From: Maea johnstoni
Taxonomy: Eukaryota > Annelida > Polychaeta > Spionida > Magelonidae
Reading direction: 5' to 3'
Assembly: GCA_963942565.1 (NCBI GenBank)
Contig: OZ012690.1
Coordinates: forward strand, 6,197,676-6,261,675
DNA: 64,000 nucleotides
Shown: positions 12,955 through 56,662 of the stretch, one piece after another
Position numbering within the stretch: position 1 is the stretch's first letter
How the letters are laid out: each line of letters begins with the position of its first letter
Notes under the pieces: model-generated
Databases searched by the model: none
What the model was told of the DNA's origin: nothing
What the model saw: only the letters and a program-made list of their open reading frames with translations
Program-made: the position numbers and the translations under genes

Positions 12955-12985
<31 letters not shown>

Positions 12986-15900
12986 CGACGATGATGATGA
13001 TGATGATGATGAGGATGATGATGATGATGATGGATACAGCTGTATCACTGCAATCCACTCACCTGAGACGGGCCATGTGCGTGTGATGTCGCTGGCGTAA
13101 CCGTGATACTCGCCTCCCGCGTCCATCAGGACCAGCTCACCGTCTCGCACCAGCTGATTGTTGTTGATGTAATGAATCGTGTTGCTCCGATTACCACCTG
13201 TAAGAAAACACCTATGGTTGTATCACAAATGTCGATCACCGGATACTCAACCAGCAGATCTCGCTCAACAGCCTCGGCAAGACTCCCAGCCCAGGTATTG
13301 ACAAGAACCGCTCAAGAGGTGCATTCTGCACATGTGCATGAGCATGAGATTTCACTGTCATACTATCTGAAATAACCAGACCTAGTGTTTGATCCAAAAA
13401 TAGGAAGCTACAAATGGGTCACGTAATATTCTTCATAATTGGTAAAATCTTGTTTTTTAAATTTTGTTTCCTGAAGCATAAATTTGGACCAAGAGCATGG
13501 TTTTTTTGATTTCATATCACTATTTGTTTAAAAAATATATATATGCTGCGTTAATATTGAGGCAATTAATTAATATGTACTTTGATGACCTCTTGGACCC
13601 GCAGTTATACATATATTTATCAAACTTTGCAATTATTTGGTCAACTGTTACACTAGCCTAGCTACAAGGCTATATTATGATTTTACTTTATTATATATAG
13701 AAGCCTGCACCTATATTGGATAGGGACTTGTGGCCTACTGTTAGCTATTTAGTTCACACAATTGCCACATGAGGGAGATTGGTGTTAATAAATACATTTC
13801 CAACTAGGCTCCTAGTATATCGCAGTGCCATCTATCCACAATGGAAGACATTTAAATATGGCCTGGGAGGCAGGCTACTGATACACATGCTAGTATTGTA
13901 TGTGGGTGAACAGCAACTTACAGCCTAGACTGTCAGCACAGAATTGGAGGTTATCAGTGAGTGCAAAAAAAAGACAGCTGCCAGCCAAGCACATGATTTT
14001 ATATGCGCAAAATAACTTAGCCAGCAGGGTGTCTGGGTGTCTTTCGGACACCCAAATCCTTAGAAAGCACCACTCAGGACACCCTATTATTTTGTGAGGT
14101 ATTAATCTTAAAATGTCAATCTCAAGCATATAATAGGATTTTTTCATTTCCATATAATTCCCATGAAATTGTTTTAGGATATTATAACTTATTTTGATAA
14201 ATTTAAATATAAATCTGGTTGAAATCTGAGTATATTGTGGTCCCCCTTAAACATTTGGACGCCCCAAAATTTTACAACATTTGCCAATTTTGGGCACCCA
14301 GTTTCTGAATCCTAGATAAGACCCTGGTATACAGTATCACTTACCTGCTACAACTGGGGGATAGGCCAAGAACTCTGAGCCCCTGAGCCTGCATTCATAA
14401 TCCATCTTGGCAAACAGGTGGGCCTCGTTAACCTGAAATTGAAATTGAAATTGACAGATTCATTTAGTTTACCTGTGAAGCGCCATCTAGCAAATCACAT
14501 GAATACTTTTCCCCATAGTCTTAGCCAGCAGGGCGTCTGGGCATCATTTGGACACCCAAACCCTCCAAAGTCACCCCTTTGGACACCCAAATATGATTTT
14601 GTGAGGAATTTCTTAAAATATCAATTTCAAGCATATATCCGAATTTATTAACCTCAATATAATTCCTATGACCCTGTACAAGGATATTATGCAGGGGTTG
14701 ACTTTAATTTCATGAATAACTTGAAAGCATGGATCTTAACTTAGGAAACTTGGGAATCAAAAGAGATATTTCAAAGCCTGCATATTGAGCATGAATTAGA
14801 CAGGTATTTGAGGAAGAAATGTTAGTTAGTTTCTCTGCATGAATACATATGAAAATAGTCTCTCACCTGAGGATGTGAGTACTTCATGACTTCTATAAAT
14901 GCCTGTGCTGAGATTTCAGCGCTCTTCCTCATTAGGTCTATCTCCTTTGGGGATTTGATGAGTCGAAGACTGTGGATTAGAGAGCGAGGACTTTCTAGAT
15001 GAACGAGTTTAGTTTCCTTGACAAAGTCCTCTACAACGTGGTTATGGATGACTGAATGTACAGGTGCGTGGTAGTCATACCACAAAGAGAACTCATCATT
15101 CTGTGTTAGGAAGCTATAAAGCCAATTGTTCAGGTCTTCCATGTTATATGCCTTGTCGATACCAGTTACATGCATCGCTCCATCCTTTCCAGATCTCGGT
15201 CCATCCCAAAGCTCTTTGGTAGGGTCCCTTTTTGGCACGAATAATAAAGACGTTTGCTGTTGATTGCTGGTACCTTTATTACCATGAACAATAAGAGTAC
15301 TATCAGGTTCTTGAAATCCGCTTAAATACAGAAATTCAGAATTCTGTCTATATACATAAGGGATGTCGTAAGTCATGTTCACTTTGCTTGCAGCAGGAAT
15401 AATCACAAGGTTGCTGTTAGTTTTACTTTTTTCGAAGATTCTATTCATGAGATGACTTCGCCTCTTTTTGTACTCTGTCTTGCAGACCCCCGGTGTTACC
15501 TCACCTTCCTGGATCAGGTGTGGGTGAGTACATGGTGTAGGTTGACCATAGTAACGTGTGTGACTGTGACACCAGCGCTGAGCCAAACTTACAATACATC
15601 GAGGATTTAAGAATGATTTCTGGCCTAAAAAAGAGAACATACATATCTAATAATTTTTAAATTGAAATGAATTATGGAGCATGGTAACTCCAACGGCAAT
15701 TCATTTGACAAAATGGTACCACTTGGGCCCAAAGTATACAACAATTTATGTAGTGCTTGTGAGGTGATTGTGGTTAAGAATACAAGGGAGAATATTTGAC
15801 TTTCTAACCACAAGCACATTGCGTGCACTTCACAAAGCTTTATACTTAGAACCCTCCTCAAGTCACATGCAGCCTAGCTGTGAGCAAGGCACACCTCAGT

Positions 15901-17119
15901 GCACAAATAGCTGCACAGTGCAGCAGGTGATTGTTATTTATAGCTCCAGTAAAATAGCCTATTGATGGGTCTGTCTAAATGTCCCAAAATTACCTTAAAA
16001 TGAATAAAGGTTACCAAAACCTAATCAATTCACATAAGTGCCATAAGAAATGATCCCAGAAAATTTGAAAAGATTTCACTGAATGATTTTTGAGATATCT
16101 TGCAGACAAGTCTGGATGCCAAAGCTGATGCAAACGGGAACTGTGCCAAAAACAAAATGTCTCCCCTTACAGAGGAAAGACATTATTAATCACTTTGAAT
16201 CTGAAGAGCACAAATGGCAAGACAATCTTGAACACAAGGGCAATGAGAAATATTCGAAAAATATTTGAAGAGGGGTAGTCAAACTCAAGAGGAACAACAA
16301 CTTTCAATCAGATATTTCACCAAATATTTCTTTGTTTTCAAAACAATTCCATGTGTATCAAACCATGTGGATGTTCCAGATATGAATGGATTAAGACCAA
16401 AGTGCTGTTTTGCAGTTTGGGCAGAGGTAGTCTTAGTCTTAGCCAGCAGGGTATCTTTTGGACACCCAAACCCTCAAAAATCACCTGTCAGGACACCCAA
16501 ATTTTATTGAGTAATTTCTGAAAATATCAATTTTTAAGCATTTAATTGAATTTTTCCATCTCATAATAATTTCCATGATATTGTATATCATAGTATGCCT
16601 TATTTCAATAAGTAAGTGCATGTTTATGACGGATATCTGAGTATACTATGCTCTCCCTTGAAAAATAAGACAGCCAAAAGTTTTGCAATTGCCAATTTTG
16701 AGCCACCAGTTTCAAAATCCTGGCTAAAACCCTGCGGAGGGGGGTGGGGGGGAGGCCACATTATGCTTCATTAAGTTTCTGGTCCGGGTAAAAATATTGG
16801 GTATGGGTTATGGGTTAAAGCATAGGCTCAGTTTGACTAGCTTAAACCAGAGGTATACATAACCTAGGTTATGTATTTCTCTAGTTTACATGACACTCTG
16901 ACCCTTGGTTGGGGGGAGGGGAGGGGTGGGGTACCAGTTCAGGACAACAACTGCACTTTTTTGTTCTAAAGAAAGAGAATGACGTAATGTTTTTCACAAT
17001 CCTCAGCATATTTTACTGAGGCACCACTAAATATGCTATACTCTTTGTTGTCGTTCAAAAAACTTACCATAAATGTGAGGGCCAAACATTTGACACACAC
17101 TTTTCATGGAGGCTGCCAT
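9736..17119 (-). CDS. XPNPEP3: Xaa-Pro aminopeptidase 3 (mitochondrial type)
   Basis: An M24B peptidase that removes the N-terminal residue before a proline; in vertebrates it acts in mitochondria. Seven coding exons, all GT/AG with matching phase: 17119-17068, 15624-14867, 14432-14345, 13197-13063, 12084-11897, 11092-10972, 9899-9736. They give 501 residues, close to the 507 I recall for human. Residues 1-45 contain several Arg/Lys and no acidic residue, as a mitochondrial presequence would. The aminopeptidase-P N domain spans about 47-215 ([25 protein letters not shown]) and the pita-bread catalytic domain about 240-497. All five metal ligands are visible: D325 and D336 in [14 protein letters not shown]419 in [15 protein letters not shown]446 in TIEPG, E470 in RIEDD. 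ATG 17119 is chosen because its 17-codon exon joins in frame to exon 2; a later ATG (MFSFLGQK) would lie in the intron. It diverges from ST13. Confidence 0.97.
10052..10677. mobile_element. TIR element, TACTGTAAAGTT ends, in XPNPEP3 intron 6
   Basis: Left end TACTGTAAAGTTCAAAATAT and right end complementary (ATATTTCAAACTTTACAGTA), about 27 bp TIRs with TA at the tips. Internal segments around 'CGCTAATATTAC' also pair (10111-10130 with 10593-10612). About 625 bp, with no transposase frame. Confidence 0.8.
11102..11266. repeat. Two-copy tandem repeat of about 83 bp in XPNPEP3 intron 5
   Basis: AAACATCATATTTTCATATATGAGAAA at 11103 is repeated as AAACATCATATTTACATATATGAGAAA at 11187, with the following CAACAAATACCAAAA segment also duplicated. 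Confidence 0.7.
11432..11485 (+). mobile_element. Retroposon 3' end leading into an (ATT)n tail
   Basis: GGCCTCAGGGAAGATCCTTACC, then ACTGAGTTACCCTCTTAAAATAAAG and an (ATT)n run. The same 3' end occurs reversed at 42857-43010, so this is the tail of a LINE/SINE-type retroposon whose 5' part is missing. Confidence 0.65.
11486..11792. repeat. (ATT)n microsatellite
   Basis: About 300 bp of ATT with occasional ATC and ACA interruptions, growing from a retroposon tail in XPNPEP3 intron 5. Ile-, Asn- and Tyr-only frames here are not genes. Confidence 0.95.
12425..12566. repeat. (GAT)n-rich tract
   Basis: Degenerate GAT/GAA repeats left of SINE K1. Its last part (ATGATGATAATGAATGTGAT at 12505) is repeated on the other side of the SINE at 12901. 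Confidence 0.85.
12568..12900 (-). mobile_element. tRNA-derived SINE, family K (full length)
   Basis: Read on the minus strand, it begins at 12900 with GGGGACAAAGTAGCTCAGTT (A box) and CTGGTTCGATTCCCGGTCAC (B box). A body with GCATATAGCGC... reversed and CCAGTTGCTCTGGAATATCC follows, then TACCTTTACCTTTACC repeats at the 3' end. A truncated copy lies at 26662-26818. It sits in XPNPEP3 intron 4, about 160 bp from exon 4. Confidence 0.9.
12900..13036. repeat. (GAT)n microsatellite beside XPNPEP3 exon 4
   Basis: About 130 bp of ATG/GAT triplets ending 27 bp from the exon 4 donor on the minus strand (13063/13062). The poly-Ser and poly-Met frames are artefacts. Confidence 0.92.
13690..13885 (+). 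repeat. Unclassified interspersed repeat O, copy 1
   Basis: AGAAGCCTGCACCTATA to GGCCTGGGAGGCAGGCTAC. A second copy at 59878-60040 is about 90% alike by eye and lacks two short segments. No TIR or tRNA head is seen. Confidence 0.65.
14012..14326. mobile_element. hAT-like MITE family D copy
   Basis: CTTAGCCAGCAGGGTGTCTGG at the left, CCTAGATAAGACCCTG at the right. The interior shares GGACACCCAAATCCT, ATATAATAGGATTTTTTCAT and GTGGTCCCCCTTAAA with other copies. Confidence 0.8.
14516..14705. mobile_element. hAT-like MITE family D, truncated
   Basis: AGTCTTAGCCAGCAGGGCGTC then the family D left half; the right half and terminal CCCTG end are missing or unrecognisable. Confidence 0.65.
14867..15624 (-). 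CDS. XPNPEP3: XPNPEP3 coding exon 2
   Basis: Largest XPNPEP3 exon, 253 codons (residues 18-270). The acceptor reads TTTTTTAG before GCCAGAAATC and the donor is CAG/GTGAGA. It encodes the rest of the presequence ([19 protein letters not shown]), the whole non-catalytic N domain and the start of the catalytic domain ([20 protein letters not shown], the conserved M24 entry helix). Confidence 0.96.
16434..16734. mobile_element. hAT-like MITE family D copy
   Basis: GTCTTAGCCAGCAGGGTATC to AATCCTGGCTAAAACCCTG, about 300 bp, in XPNPEP3 intron 1. Confidence 0.8.
16843..16888. repeat. 46-bp hairpin with a perfect 22-bp palindromic core
   Basis: Core palindrome at 16855-16876 centred on AACCTAGGTT, flanked by TAAACCAGAG and CTCTAGTTTA, which pair with one mismatch. 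It lies in XPNPEP3 intron 1, about 190 bp from exon 1. No repeat partner was seen. Confidence 0.75.
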
Positions 17120-17462
17120 TTTAAGTCATGTGACCTTGTGTACACCGGCTGGAAGGCCGCTTCTATCAATGGTAATTTCTTGTGATGACGCTTTTGTTTA
17201 TTTTTTCAAAGTTGTTTTCTTCGAAAATATATTTCATGATTTAACGAAACATAGGTATATTCTATTGATAGAGTCCTTAACTACCAGATACTACTTGAAA
17301 ATTACACATAGACTCAACCCACGTAATATCACGAATATTCTCGCGAGAGTTACATCGCATCGTCGTCTGGAAGATTCGAGTTGCATGTGAGATTGTTTTG
17401 ACCGGTTTAGCTGTTTGCGAGATATTTTCTTCTACAAAATAATTTGTAGTCATATAGCAAAG
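17068..17462. promoter_or_regulatory. Bidirectional XPNPEP3/ST13 promoter
   Basis: XPNPEP3 starts at 17119 reading left, and a likely ST13 leader exon ends at a GTAGGT donor at 17463 reading right, so about 350 bp must serve both genes. Visible motifs: the palindrome TCTCGCGAGA at 17339-17348, identical to the BANP consensus known from CpG-island promoters of housekeeping genes; GTCATGTGAC (E-box/M-box) at 17125-17134; and, on the minus strand, AAAATGGCAGCC over the XPNPEP3 start codon, matching the YY1 consensus often found at initiation sites. No TATA box is evident. Motif identity is seen; function is inferred from known families and the gene layout. Confidence 0.7.
17350..17462 (+). other. 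ST13: Candidate ST13 5' UTR exon (donor end)
   Basis: ST13's first coding exon begins after a strong acceptor (TTGTTTTCTTCAG, exon from 19505) only five bases before its ATG, so at least one upstream leader exon is required. The only promoter-proximal strong donor noticed on this strand is CAAAG/GTAGGT at 17463, just downstream of the shared promoter. The exon's 5' limit is a guess. Confidence 0.45.
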
Positions 17463-18369
17463 GTAGGTATAGTGCTTTCCCTGCCTGGATTTGGGTAAAT
17501 TATGTTGCATTGTTAAATATTTCGTTGAGGGGGTAAACGAAGGTGTGACATCTCTGAAACATATCAAAAGACATGTCAAAATGACTCATGTGCAGGGACC
17601 CTGAGTTGGCTTCTGCTGTCAAAATTGTCATTTTCCATGCAAGTTGATATTTAACATTGATCTCAATTGATACCAATTTCAAGGGTCATGTTAGAGCTGA
17701 AATAACTCCAGAAAGAAAACAAATGACCTTTAACTTTATCAAAAGACCCTAAATTATCTGTAGGTACTGCACTATCAACTCACAACTGTATCCATGCATG
17801 TCATCATGTTGTATATAGGACAAGTTGGAGGGGTCAGGGTGCCCTGTGAGGAAGGGATGGGGAATGAGGATAGTATCAGAATCCTGATAGTGTGCTCGAT
17901 CCTTCCCGACCACTTCCAACACAAATGACCTTTGACTTTATCAAAAGACCCTAAATAATTTGAAGGCACTTTTCAAGTGCTAATCCCCCCCCCCCCCCCT
18001 CCCGGGGCACATCTAATTATTTGGAAGAACTCCTCTATTGATTTCTGCCAGATTCTGTTAGCCTGTCCCCTCTCCTACAGAATGGATTTATATGATGTGC
18101 ATTTCATTCACAGTTAGAATAGTAAGGCATAGATATAGTATGATTAGTATCATCATTGATGATACATATATCTCTATATCTCTATCAAGTATCAAACCTA
18201 TCAATCAGCGTGTAGTCGACATTGGGGTACCTAGCAAAGTTGGAAAATACATGGATGTCTCAAAATAGACTCAAACTGAATGCAGACGACAGGTTCTGGC
18301 ATTCGGTACCCCACAGATGCACAATAACTCCTATTCCTAGTATTACCGTAAATGGTGTACATAATAATA

Positions 18370-19310
18370 CCAGTTCTTAATGAACCAGTCAGTAATCTGG
18401 GTGCTGTTTTTGATCCAAACATGAATATGTCTGCACATGTATCAAAAGTTATCAATTTTAACTATCACCATTGAAACATTGGAAAAATAAGCAAAAATAA
18501 GCAAAATTCTCAATACTGATACAACCAAGAGTGCCATTGCCTCACTGGTGACATCACAACTTGGCTATTGTAATTTACTTCTCTGTGGAATCACTTATAA
18601 GCTACTATGCAGGCTCCAGAAAGTCCAAATCAATGCCGTTAGATTGATTAGTGGCTCCAAAAAGTATGATCACATTACACCAGTTCTAAAAGGTTTTCAC
18701 TGGCTGCCCATCAGGAAAAGGATTAAGTTCAAGATTCTGCTTTTGATTTTCAAATCTATGCAAGGATGAACCTGCCCCCTCTATACTTGAGGGAATTGTT
18801 AGTCAAACAAACCAATACAACCATAGATACCACCATGGTCTTAGCCAGGATTTAGAAACTGGGTGCTCAAAATTGGTAATTGTAAAATTTTGGGGCGTCT
18901 AAATTTTTAAGGGGGACCACAATATAATCATATCAACCATAACATGTACAAATTCATCAAAACAAGGCATGATGTCCTTATGCAATTGTAATGTGAATTA
19001 TATGGAAATGAAAAAAATCAATTATATGCTTGAGATTGGCATTTTAGGAAATTCCTCACAAAATCTTTTGGGTTTCCTGAGGAATGCTTTCTCAGTGTTT
19101 GGGTGTCCAAAAAGACACCCAGAGGCCTTCTGGCTAAGACCACGGATACCACAAACTAATCTCAAAACTCAAAAGGAATTGTGTCGGAGCTTACTGTGCC
19201 TATGCACCACACCTTTTGAATGAGCTCCACGACAACGTCAATGCTGCTAATAGTGTGCAAAACTTCAAGACACAGCTGAAAACATTGCTATTTTGAAAGG
19301 AGTTAATTTG
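18370..19310 (+). mobile_element. LINE 3' fragment (RT C-terminal region), split by a MITE
   Basis: Translated pieces match the C-terminal part of CR1/L2-type non-LTR reverse transcriptases: NLGAVFDPNMNMSAHVSK, SQLGYCNLLLCG, RLQKVQINAVRLISGSKKYD, HITPVLKGFHWLPIRKRIKF and, after the interruption, CAYAPHLLNELHDNVNAANS. Small frame breaks and the loss of all upstream domains show a dead copy. It lies between the shared promoter and ST13's first coding exon. Confidence 0.85.
18834..19144. mobile_element. hAT-like MITE family D with perfect 8-bp TSD
   Basis: 311 bp, ends CATGGTCTTAGCCAG and CTGGCTAAGACCACG. Both sides carry GATACCAC (18826-18833 and 19145-19152). Removing the element and one copy restores the LINE reading order, which fixes the boundaries and the 8-bp duplication typical of hAT transposases. 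Confidence 0.93.
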
Positions 19311-19509
19311 ACTATATGGACCATAAACATCTGTCCACTGACCATTTTAAAGCGTTTTGATCATTAGGTGGAAAGGGTGCTATATCAAATATGATATCAA
19401 TTATCAATTTTCTGTATTACAAATATGGATGCAAAGGAGATCTAGGCCAAAGAAAGTGTATTATATTGGAGAAGTGTATGACATTTTGCTTTTGTTTTCT
19501 TCAGGCACA

Positions 19510-52532
<33,023 letters not shown>

Positions 52533-52584
52533 ACCCGCATCCACTTCCCCTTTCATCTGGTATGTTGAATGGGCGCTATATCTA

Positions 52585-52590
52585 ATTATA

Positions 52591-52643
<53 letters not shown>

Positions 52644-52702
52644 GGATATTGATATTATCATTATTATTATCATTATCATTATTTTAATCATTATTGTTAT
52701 TA

Positions 52703-52742
<40 letters not shown>

Positions 52743-52755
52743 GTTATTATTATGT
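52585..52755. repeat. (ATT)n microsatellite
   Basis: About 170 bp of ATT with variants, preceded by GGGCGCTATATCTAATTATA, a common retroposon tail junction. In the candidate 3' UTR intron of ST13. Confidence 0.93.
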
Positions 52756-53167
52756 GAACAGCTCATCATGACCAATAAGTAGATTTTCATAGTGAAACTA
52801 TGATTCACTGAACTAAAACTAAAACCAATTAGAAAGTATGTAATTCAAATATAAATGGGTCAAGAAGGTTAGCTAGAGACCTATTATTGAACCCTTTTAA
52901 TGTCTCCATTGACTTAAAGCAAGATTTCAAGGGAATGTATATTTGCATTATATATATAAGACTCAAATTCCACATTTTTTTTCCTCATTTAAACAAATCC
53001 AATTGTCATTTAAGAATGTGATCTCATAAAAATGCTATGTTTAAAATACATAGTATTGCAAATGCATTTCTAAACAACTCAATTCAGATCTATAACTTTT
53101 GCTGCATCAATTAAGTTTTAGGTAAAGTTTATAAAATGCTATGTATCCTTTTTAGAATGTGTATATT

Positions 53168-53385
53168 ATCCCTTATGCTGCTGGTGGCTAATTTGCCCAA
53201 ACAAAATGATGCAAAAAAACAACAACTGAAAAATGATTAAAACCCTGGTTCATGGGTACTCATCTGATAGTACTCAGTGAGAGCTATCCAATGAATACCA
53301 ACATGACCGGGTTTAGATGATTTTACAAATTCTTTGTATCCTTGTGCTTTGGACAAAAGTATTGGCAGTGTCAAGGCGGTTGACT
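53168..53385 (+). mobile_element. MITE family B copy
   Basis: CCCTTATGCTGCTGGTGGCT, then the family core. The right end (GGCAGTGTCAAGGCGGTTGA) has decayed. Confidence 0.78.
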
Positions 53386-53768
53386 TGAGGCCTATTATTT
53401 AACCCTTTCAATGTCTCCAACTTTTTGCAAATTTTCAAGCAAATGTATATTTGCATGTTATGAGAGTCGAATTCCACAATTCTTTCCTCAATTAAACAAT
53501 CCAATTCAGAACTTTTTAGGTAAAGTTTATAAAATGCTATGTATCCTTTTTAGAATGTGTTTATTATGAATTCAGGATATGTTGCCTAAATGGTATTTTT
53601 TCTTTGTTCTTTCAGCCCATTATTCTTCTGGCTTGATCATCACCATCAGAGAAAGACATCATTAATGTGTCAAGATATATATATGGCTGATCAATCAAAA
53701 TAACAGATATTGATTATTTGTATATTTTACAAGATATATCCAGGTCCATCTCTTTGCTGTAGCAAAAT

Positions 53769-53774
53769 AATAAA
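53769..53774 (+). terminator. ST13: Probable ST13 polyadenylation signal
   Basis: AATAAA, followed within about 30-60 bases by GT/T-rich sequence (GTGCTGATTTGATATTG), 150 bp after the candidate 3' UTR acceptor. It is the first well-placed hexamer after that acceptor. Confidence 0.5.
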
Positions 53775-54075
53775 AGGCAATATTTGTTTAAGTGCTGATT
53801 TGATATTGATATAAGGAGTGTTTCTCAATGCAGCATTCTTGTATTCGCTATATGTACTTGTAATGTAGTGATAAGCTAATTAATTCTAAGCTGCATTGCA
53901 TGATTTTACATCAGTATAAAAGTGGCATGTAATTTAAATTAAACTTGCCATTCATATACTTTCCCTATGTGTGTGTTCACTGGCAAATGGGAAGATGTTC
54001 TCTTTATAAGATACAAATACGTAGACCCGATACATCAACCATTGGTACCTGGTGTGCTCACATTGTCTGACAATC

Positions 54076-54286
54076 TAGCCCTTATGCTGCTGGTGGCTAA
54101 TTTGGCCAATACAAAATGATGCAAAAAACCTGAAAAATGACTGAAACACTGGCACGTGGGTACTCATCTGAGAGTACTCCATGAGAGCTATCCAATGAAT
54201 ACCAACATGACAGGGTTCAGATGGTTTTCAAAAATCGTTGCATCCTTGTGCTTTTGACGAAAATAACCTCAGCATTGGAAGGGTTA
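54076..54286 (+). mobile_element. MITE family B copy
   Basis: GCCCTTATGCTGCTGGTGGC to CAGCATTGGAAGGGTTAA. Confidence 0.86.
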
Positions 54287-54463
54287 AAACATAACTCATC
54301 AAAGATAGTAATATTTGAAAGTATTTGAAGAGGGATTGTATCACCTAACAGGAACAATTACTTTCATTCAAAAATTTCTCAAATTATTGCTTTATCGGTA
54401 TATTTCCATGTGTGCCAGACAATGTTCATGCTCAAGATGTCAATAGGTTTAACCTATTAATGC

Positions 54464-54666
54464 TTAAGCCTAATGCTGCTGGGAATTAATTTGACCAATG
54501 CAAAAAGATGAGAAAAAACCTTAAAAGTGACTGAAACCCTGGCAAATGGGTACTCATCTGAGAGTACTCAGCAAGAGCTTTCCAATGAGTACCCACAAGA
54601 CAGGGTTTAGATATATTTGCGTCATTGTACTACGGACGAAAGTAGCCTCAGCATTGGAAGGGTTAA
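54464..54666 (+). mobile_element. MITE family B copy
   Basis: AAGCCTAATGCTGCTGGGAA to CAGCATTGGAAGGGTTAA; its right TTAA is directly followed by a family C element. Confidence 0.82.
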
Positions 54667-54847
54667 AGGGGGGGGCTAAGAGCAGCCTGACAATTTTGGT
54701 GAAATCTTTAAGGTGAAAGCAAAGGAGAAACTACCCACAACTCTCCTTCAAATATTTTGTGAAATATTTCACATACGAGTTATTGTCAAAAATATTATAG
54801 TTACAAGCGACAATATCTCAAGGAGCTCTTAAACATCAATGGGTTAA
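54667..54847 (-). mobile_element. MITE family C, adjoining family B
   Basis: CTAAGAGCAGCCTGACAATT, ACTCTCCTTCAAATATTTTG and CAATGGGTTAA match family C; the left tip is replaced by a G run. Confidence 0.7.
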
Positions 54848-55223
54848 CAATACAATACCAAAGTGGGTCTCGGAAATAAGGGATGCATTTGCGGTGAAAT
54901 AGCTACTCGTATAAATCTGGCTTTAACCTCCATTCTTATCTGTAGCGTCTTATCAAGCCTTGTGGGAGTATCTTACCATTGAAAGCATATTTTGGAAAAT
55001 ATTTGGAGCAATATTCATTTCGACACAATCCTCAGCCCTCCGTAAAATATTTTGTGAATTCACGTTTTATCTCTCAATGTTATTTCTAGAGATTTGGAGG
55101 TAAAAATAACACTTTCAATGAGAGCTCAGTGTGAAAGGTTTGTGGGATTTATACATGTAGTATATAGCCTGCTTGTAAGATAAACACCCTCCCCTCAATG
55201 ATATGACACCCCTACAAATGTTT

Positions 55224-55417
55224 CAATCCTTCTGATGCTGGTGGCTAATTTTTCCAATACATAATCATGCAAAAACTTGAAAGAAGACTGAAACCCGGGC
55301 ACGTGGGTTCTCAGCGAAAGCTATCCAATGAATGCAAACATGACAGGGTTAAGATGTTTTTCTAATAATCAATATTTCTGATTTGGACGAAAGTAGCCTC
55401 AGCATTGGGGGGATTAA
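55224..55417 (+). mobile_element. MITE family B, diverged
   Basis: ATCCTTCTGATGCTGGTGGC to CAGCATTGGGGGGATTAA. Confidence 0.8.
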
Positions 55418-56075
55418 TAAGTACAATGAGTTCAACAATGAATTCATAAATTTTGTGGCTTGACGAAGCTGATAAAGAAATATCTGAATATCTTCTGATG
55501 AACATCCTTCAATCAGGTAGTTGTGAAATAATTTAAAATTCACCCATGATCATGAGACCAACTGTTGACTGAGGGTGAAAGAATTAATTATGTAGTCTGA
55601 GATATTTTGTGAGGAGGTAAAACTGTCTCTAAATATGTTTTCTATTGCATACATGTATTAACAGCTCAAGAATAATTTACCATTACGAGGTAATGACATG
55701 AAATTGTGCACGCTGGCAAGTATTTGTTTTGACGATAACTGAGCATAATTAGTGTAGATATGCTTTCTTTGTTCCTAGAACTTTTTTTTGCTAATATGAA
55801 ACCAATTGGGCTAAAATAGTGCTAGGCAAGAAAAATATATTGACATGTATCTGAGAACAGCTTTCAATAAATTCAATTTGTTGATGATTAAAATGTTTTT
55901 TATTGCTTTGAATCTGTTGCATTCTTATATCTTCTTTGTTGACCAGGTCTGCAGTTCAGTATTATTTTACCTAACATTAAGTGGCTGATTATATACATCT
56001 CATTCTATATCTTTCAATTGCTTTTGCCGTTATGTAAGTTGAAGGTATTGATTGAGTACAACTTTCCTCTTGATT

Positions 56076-56131
56076 TGAGTTCAAATAAACTTCACAGTTC
56101 AAATCAACTTCACAGTTCAAATCAACTTCAC
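56076..56131. repeat. 18-bp tandem repeat, three copies
   Basis: AGTTCAAATCAACTTCAC (first copy AATAAACTTCAC) repeated in line. Confidence 0.85.
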
Positions 56132-56204
56132 TTGTAGTATAGAAATTGCTCTCCGTTCTAATCAATCTTGTTAAAAAGTGATTATTCATTCCTTTCAAAA
56201 CACC

Positions 56205-56662
<458 letters not shown>

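Larger units (their letters stand above)
52560..53615 (+). other. ST13: Likely intron in the ST13 3' UTR
   Basis: Twenty-seven bases after the stop codon a donor-like CTG/GTATGT occurs, and TTCTTTGTTCTTTCAG/CC at 53600-53617 is a strong acceptor. The intervening sequence looks like intron: an (ATT)n array, unique AT-rich DNA and a MITE. Because the junction would lie under 50 nt from the stop, it would not be expected to provoke nonsense-mediated decay. Confidence 0.55.

Noticed and set aside
15582-15640. Alternative XPNPEP3 start [10 protein letters not shown]
   Set aside because: The ATG lies inside the intron upstream of a good acceptor (TTTTTTAG). The exon 1 ATG at 17119 gives a longer, phase-matching presequence.
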